Source: Propionibacteriaceae bacterium
Lineage (GTDB): Bacteria; Actinomycetota; Actinomycetes; Propionibacteriales; Propionibacteriaceae
NCBI GenBank assembly: GCA_031268065.1
Contig: JAIRXX010000150.1
Location: 1 to 7,492 of the forward strand
Direction: 5' to 3'
DNA length: 7,492 bases
Shown here: piece by piece, positions 6,366 to 7,492 of the stretch
Numbering within the stretch: the first letter of the stretch is position 1
Layout of the letters: the number at the start of each line of letters is the position of its first letter
Notes under the pieces: generated by a model
What the model was told of the DNA's origin: nothing
Database searches by the model: none
Seen by the model: only the letters and a program-made list of their open reading frames with translations
Position numbers and translations under genes: made by a program

Positions 6366-6739
6366 TATTTTCCTCCCTCACGTTTCCGTGTCTCCAATGC
6401 CTGCAAGTGTCGCTCGTAACGCGCTTCGGCAAGTGGAATATTTCGCCTGTACCACTTCACCCAGTCACGAGCCTTGTCACCCCCAACTAGCAAGACCGCC
6501 GTCCTCGCCGGGTCGAAGATGAACAGCACTCGGATCGCCTGCCGTCCCGGCACCGGGGGTCGAAGCTCTTTCATATTGTGCCGCGACGACCCTTTCACGG
6601 TGTCGGCCAGCGGACGACCCAGTGATGGACCCTCCTGCGACAAGACGAGCACCGCAGCCATAACGGCCTCATAAGTCGCCCCATCCAGACTATTCAGCCA
6701 GTCGCTCACGCTGTCGTCTATCACTACGGCCCACGTCAC
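6365..6739 (-). CDS. RelE/HigB-like toxin (phage Gp49-like family)
   Basis: This is the toxin of the pair, 124 residues from GTG 6739. The motif series fits the Gp49-like branch of the RelE/HigB superfamily, many of which cleave mRNA on the ribosome: a WAVVIDDSVSDWL opening strand and helix, GPSLGRPLADTVKGS (37-51), NMKELRPP (55-62), IRVLFIFDPARTAVLL (69-84) and GDKARDWVKWY (87-97). Lys/Arg residues in these segments are candidate catalytic or RNA contacts. A TTG at 6757 would add six residues (MRYSYS), but family members typically begin with MTWxV, which favours GTG 6739. It has no Shine-Dalgarno, and a promoter -10 ends 6 nt upstream, so a leaderless mRNA is likely. It precedes and overlaps the antitoxin gene. 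The active state is untested. Confidence 0.88.
   Translation of the reverse strand: MTWAVVIDDSVSDWLNSLDGATYEAVMAAVLVLSQEGPSLGRPLADTVKGSSRHNMKELRPPVPGRQAIRVLFIFDPARTAVLLVGGDKARDWVKWYRRNIPLAEARYERHLQALETRKREGGK
6372..6376 (-). promoter_or_regulatory. Shine-Dalgarno for the antitoxin gene
   Basis: GGAGG inside the last codons of the toxin gene lies 6 nt before the antitoxin ATG (6365-6363 on the minus strand). It contrasts with the toxin start, which has no Shine-Dalgarno. Confidence 0.75.
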
Positions 6740-6745
6740 TGAATA

Positions 6746-6773
6746 AGAATATCGCAATTAACTAATATCACAA
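6746..6773 (-). promoter_or_regulatory. Promoter of the toxin-antitoxin operon (leaderless)
   Basis: Reading the minus strand, TTGTGA (6773-6768) and TATTCT (6751-6746) are four of six matches each to the -35 and -10 consensus with a 16-nt spacer. Six bases then separate the -10 from GTG 6739, so transcription would begin at or next to the start codon. The stretch is much richer in A and T than the flanking DNA. Confidence 0.55.
6748..6772. promoter_or_regulatory. Candidate antitoxin operator
   Basis: AATATCGCA (6748-6756) and AATATCACA (6764-6772) are direct repeats, 8 of 9 identical and 16 bp apart, flanking the small inverted repeat ATTA-AC-TAAT (6757-6766). They cover the spacer and both boxes of the proposed toxin-antitoxin promoter, where an XRE antitoxin would be expected to autorepress. 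Confidence 0.4.
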
Positions 6774-6806
6774 GGGGCTGATATGGAATCTGGGCACAAC
6801 CGGTGC

Positions 6807-6837
6807 TGGACGGCAGCTAGGGGCGGGAGCGTATAAA
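6807..6837 (+). promoter_or_regulatory. Possible promoter of cysS
   Basis: TATAAA (6832-6837) is a five-of-six -10 match; TGGACG (6807-6812) is a weak -35 at a long 19-nt spacing. The expected start near 6844 would leave only a few bases before GTG 6848, so cysS may be leaderless or nearly so. Confidence 0.4.
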
Positions 6838-6847
6838 CTCATGGCTT

Positions 6848-7492
6848 GTGAGTTTCCGTTTGTATGACAGCGCCCAGCGCAAGACAGTCCCCTTCGAGCC
6901 GGTGCGCGAAGGCGAGTGCTCGATTTACCACTGCGGGCTCACCGTGCAGTCCGCCCCGCATCTGGGCCATATCCGCAAAGAGGTCGTCTTCGACGTGTTG
7001 CGCCGCTGGCTGACCCACTGCGGCCTCAAGGTGCGGATCGTGGCGAACGTCACCGACATAGACGACAAGATTCTGAACAAAGCCGCCGAGCAGGGTACCG
7101 ATTGGTATGCGCTCGCCTATCACTTCGAGCTAGAACTGCACAAGGCGTACGCGGCGCTGGGCTGCACCCCGCCCACCTATGAGCCGCGCGCGACCGGGCA
7201 TATCCCGGAGATGATCGAGCTGATCACGGCGATCATCGAAAACGGCCATGCCTACGCCGCCGAAGATGGCTCGGGAGACGTCTACTTCGACGTCCGCTCT
7301 TGGCCGGATTACGGGTCGCTGTCCGGGCAGCGCCTAGACGAGATGCAACCAGCGGAGGACGCGCCCGCCGAGGGGAAACGCGACCCGCGCGACTTCGCGC
7401 TGTGGAAGGGGTACAAGCCGGGCGAGCCGATCACGGCGTCTTGGCCCTCCCCTTGGGGAAGGGGGCGGCCAGGCTGGCATATCGAATGCTCC
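6848..7492 (+). CDS. cysS: Cysteinyl-tRNA synthetase (5' part)
   Basis: The frame stays open to the window end, giving the first 215 residues of a class I synthetase that charges tRNA-Cys in the cytoplasm; the tRNA-binding C-terminal region lies outside. The start [12 protein letters not shown] matches usual CysRS N-termini. Landmarks are [17 protein letters not shown] (27-43) with zinc ligand Cys29 and the HxGH nucleotide-binding motif (38-41), [10 protein letters not shown] (67-76), [10 protein letters not shown] (178-187), and [15 protein letters not shown] (201-215) with the second zinc ligand Cys214. DFALWK rather than DALLW argues for CysRS over the mycothiol ligase MshC. The residue after CysGly is Leu where Pro is common. 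GTG 6848 has no Shine-Dalgarno. An out-of-frame ATG at 6841 opens an eight-codon frame overlapping the start. The gene is divergent from the toxin-antitoxin pair. Confidence 0.95.
   Translation, partial: MSFRLYDSAQRKTVPFEPVREGECSIYHCGLTVQSAPHLGHIRKEVVFDVLRRWLTHCGLKVRIVANVTDIDDKILNKAAEQGTDWYALAYHFELELHKAYAALGCTPPTYEPRATGHIPEMIELITAIIENGHAYAAEDGSGDVYFDVRSWPDYGSLSGQRLDEMQPAEDAPAEGKRDPRDFALWKGYKPGEPITASWPSPWGRGRPGWHIECS

Noticed and set aside
6841..6848. ATG 6841 as the real cysS start with a frameshift
   Set aside because: The GTG 6848 frame gives a normal CysRS N-terminus (MSFRLYDSA) with no missing residues, so no frameshift is needed.

Overview
The window is G+C-rich, densely packed DNA. Gene content points to an actinobacterium (Actinomycetota): a DUF3073 protein, a DUF4032 protein, an actinobacterial-type MltB-like lytic transglycosylase, the 'choice-of-anchor M / anchored repeat' ABC transporter set, and several starts with no Shine-Dalgarno sequence. 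I cannot place it below phylum with confidence.

Region 1 (1-4227, + strand) reads as one operon with overlaps or very short gaps. It holds the 3' end of a metal-type periplasmic-binding-family solute-binding protein, a membrane-anchored surface protein with a choice-of-anchor M domain, an ABC ATPase (GTGA overlap with the preceding gene), an ABC-3 family permease (4-nt gap), and a membrane-anchored lytic transglycosylase (8-nt gap). The first four form the anchored-repeat ABC transporter module, a family defined by gene neighbourhood whose substrate is, to my knowledge, not established. The transglycosylase suggests that peptidoglycan opening is coupled to installing or using the surface machinery.

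Region 2 (4228-6026) has a small DUF3073 gene on the minus strand, convergent with the transglycosylase gene. It is divergent from a long DUF4032 gene on the plus strand that keeps kinase-like catalytic-loop residues. The 162-nt divergent spacer carries a possible minus-strand promoter and a 10-bp direct repeat.

Region 3 (6027-6847) is a minus-strand, toxin-first type II toxin-antitoxin pair: a RelE/HigB-like (Gp49 family) toxin and an XRE-family antitoxin, overlapping by one base (TAATG). It starts in a distinctly AT-rich control region with a good leaderless promoter and repeats that could be the antitoxin operator.

Region 4 (6848-7492, + strand) is the N-terminal 215 residues of cysteinyl-tRNA synthetase (cysS), running off the window end.

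The most interesting part is region 1: a complete-looking but functionally undefined envelope system. The binding protein shows a zinc-type ligand pattern, the surface protein has an HxH motif, and a wall-cleaving enzyme is attached to the operon. No RNA genes, insertion sequences or CRISPR arrays were seen.
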